From NCBI RefSeq assembly GCF_041428715.1, contig NZ_CP155572.1: a stretch of 64,000 nucleotides of DNA; one strand, given 5' to 3'. The DNA comes from Sporomusa malonica (lineage in GTDB: Bacteria > Bacillota > Negativicutes > Sporomusales > Sporomusaceae). Positions 62,721-64,000 of this stretch are shown here, piece by piece. Numbering within the stretch: the first letter of the stretch is position 1; every line of letters starts with the position of its first letter. The notes beneath the pieces are model-generated. The model had not been told where the DNA came from. It did not search any database and saw nothing but the letters and a program-made list of their open reading frames with translations. The position numbers and the translations under genes were made by a program.

Positions 62721-63663
62721 CTGGGGTCAGACAGCTCCCCAGCGACTCCGCAATTTCTCCCAGCTTGCGCAGGCGGTGGTTAATTCCTGATTTACCCACC
62801 CGCCCTTCCAGGGCCTCCACCAACTCGGACAAGGTAGCCTCCGGATATGCAAGCCGTGCCTCAGCCACTTCTCTAAGAGGCGGCGACAGCTTGTCAAGCC
62901 CCATATTCTGGGCAATAACCTTAATGCTTTCGACTTGGCGAACGGCTGCGTTAACCGTTTTCTGCAGGTTTGCGGTTTCGCAGTTAACAAGGCGGTTAAC
63001 CTGATTGCGCATGTCTTTGACCACCCGCACATTCTCAAACATCAACAGAGCATTGTGAGCGCCAATGATTTGGAGAAAAGCCGTAATAGCGTTACCGTCT
63101 TTTAGGTAGACAATATAGTCATCTTTCCGGTCAGTCAAACGGCCTGGCAGGCTAAGCGACTTCATGATTTTGACTAGCGATTTAGCCAGATCAGCATTGC
63201 CTGTAACCAATTCCAGGTGGTAGGAGCCTTCCGGACGATTGACTGAGCCACCGCCCAAAAACGCGCCTCTGAGATACGAGCGGCGACAGCATATTTTCCG
63301 GAGAATGGCACTGTCAGACAGGACATTAAGACCATCGAAACGCATGATCCCGAGTGAGGCCAATAATTCGTTAACCCCTGGCGAGGGCACGACCCGTACA
63401 TGATATGTATTATTTTTTTTCAGACGCCGGCCCCTGGTAACCACCACTTCGGTTTTTACATTGGAGTAGCGTTTGATGAGACCTAGTACTTTGCGGGTGA
63501 CAGCAGCATTCTCACTGCTAAAGTTAATGCCAAGGTTGGCATTACCACCAATTGACATAGCTCCACCCATCCGGATTAGCGCCGCCAGTTCAGCGGCACA
63601 GCAGCAGTTTTGCTCGCCAATTATACGAGCTAGCTCATTTTTTACTTCAGCTGAAAACGACAA
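62698..63663 (-). CDS. whiA: DNA-binding protein WhiA
   Basis: 321 residues. N-terminal LAGLIDADG-like domain (CCCAAELAALIRMGGAM, RGAFLGGGSVNRPEGSYHLE in part) and a C-terminal helix-turn-helix with EARLAYPEATLSELVE and KSGINHRLRKLGEIAE. Conserved regulator of division and sporulation genes in Firmicutes and Actinobacteria. It follows yvcK, the standard yvcK-whiA order. Confidence 0.95.
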   Translation of the reverse strand: MSFSAEVKNELARIIGEQNCCCAAELAALIRMGGAMSIGGNANLGINFSSENAAVTRKVLGLIKRYSNVKTEVVVTRGRRLKKNNTYHVRVVPSPGVNELLASLGIMRFDGLNVLSDSAILRKICCRRSYLRGAFLGGGSVNRPEGSYHLELVTGNADLAKSLVKIMKSLSLPGRLTDRKDDYIVYLKDGNAITAFLQIIGAHNALLMFENVRVVKDMRNQVNRLVNCETANLQKTVNAAVRQVESIKVIAQNMGLDKLSPPLREVAEARLAYPEATLSELVEALEGRVGKSGINHRLRKLGEIAESLGSCLTPDEPNKND

Positions 63664-63680
63664 GGGCGTCAGTCCTTTGA

Positions 63681-64000
63681 TTAGTCTTTTAATTTTTTGA
63701 TGCTCTCGGCCATAATATAATAATCTAACAGCCGCATTCGGTCAGAGTTAATTTTAAGGTCATAAACCATTGACATAATTGTCCGCGAAAGCCGCCCTGG
63801 GTCATGGCGCACCAGGTTGGTTTCACTGATCAGGTTGGCCTTAATTACCTTGACCCCGAGTGCTTCAATGGCATCAATATCAGGTACAACCGGATATGCA
63901 CCCTGCTGCGCATAAGTCTCCCGAAGTTCGGGCAATACTTCCTGGACATTGACAACAGCCATGTCAATACACCCTGGACCGGCATGATCAATAATGGCTT
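63681..64000 (-). CDS. yvcK: Gluconeogenesis factor YvcK/CofD-like, C-terminal part
   Basis: The frame is open to the window edge, so only the last 106 residues are seen. AIIDHAGPGC, LRETYAQQGAYPVV, then IKANLISETNLVRHDPGRLSRTI and the terminal helix match the C-terminal end of YvcK. This cytoplasmic UDP-GlcNAc-binding protein links carbon source to cell-wall growth; whiA follows it, as usual. rapZ would be expected further upstream, outside the window. Confidence 0.85.
   Translation of the reverse strand, partial: AIIDHAGPGCIDMAVVNVQEVLPELRETYAQQGAYPVVPDIDAIEALGVKVIKANLISETNLVRHDPGRLSRTIMSMVYDLKINSDRMRLLDYYIMAESIKKLKD

Noticed and set aside
1..64000. Sigma-54 (-24/-12) promoters
   Set aside because: No TGGCAC-N5-TTGC match with correct spacing was found upstream of genes by reading, even though rpoN is present.

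Overview
The window reads as a chromosomal segment of an anaerobic, low-to-mid GC Firmicute, most likely a spore-former of the class Negativicutes (Sporomusa/Pelosinus-like). That placement is inference. It rests on the combination of a one-piece glycolytic operon with a CggR-type regulator, a K+-dependent membrane pyrophosphatase, anaerobic GlpABC, sigma-54, hydrogenase maturation genes, the SCIFF peptide with its radical-SAM maturase, and yvcK-whiA. Nearly every gene is on the minus strand; only the EamA exporter at 25.3 kb is on the plus strand.

Layout. 1-5.7 kb: a truncated cupin-PocR-histidine kinase, then an operon (PduL-type phosphotransacylase, ferredoxin, three 2-oxoacid:ferredoxin oxidoreductase subunits, butyrate kinase) that would turn branched-chain 2-oxoacids into fatty acids plus ATP. 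The PduL gene appears to start at an AUA codon. 5.7-24.7 kb: an accessory region. It opens with a dead threonine-dehydratase fragment and a seven-copy 16-bp repeat array that looks like a transposon end. It then carries a zinc-ribbon protein with a HEPN-like motif, a PHP-ABC ATPase of the TrlF type, a GIY-YIG nuclease, a 943-residue nuclease-STAND-TPR-SEC-C protein that resembles Avs-type defence proteins, and a PD-(D/E)XK-like protein. Three unrelated phosphatases, an IS110 element, a group II intron inserted at a hairpin, a frameshifted ParB-like gene and an HNH protein follow. The region ends at the 3' end of the tmRNA gene ssrA, a classic integration site.

24.7-43.8 kb: core genes transcribed leftward. 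pyk is followed by cggR-gap-pgk-tpiA-gpmI-eno, a small zinc-ribbon gene, secG, hppA, an esterase, a thioesterase, rnr, smpB and ssrA. A full-length CggR operator is visible downstream of a sigma-A-like promoter in front of cggR. Upstream of pyk lies a soluble chemoreceptor with a C-terminal PhnD-like periplasmic-binding-protein domain.

43.8-51.2 kb: glycerol utilisation (glpP, glpF, glpK, glpA, glpB, glpC), which feeds glycerol 3-phosphate into the neighbouring glycolytic operon. 51.4-59.3 kb: rpoN, hypE, hypD, hypC, hypF, then the SCIFF maturase scfB, a 191-bp structured repeat element and scfA. 59.4-64 kb: a REP-like hairpin repeat, an exported protein, a P-loop NTPase of unknown role, a membrane-anchored polysaccharide deacetylase, whiA and the C-terminal end of yvcK, which runs off the window.

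Most worth a second look are the defence-type cluster at 7-16.4 kb, the AUA start of pduL, the repeat array at 6.5 kb, the 46-bp palindrome next to ssrA, the intron/IS110/hairpin nest and the inverted chemoreceptor architecture. No similarity search or structure prediction was run; family calls come from reading motifs.
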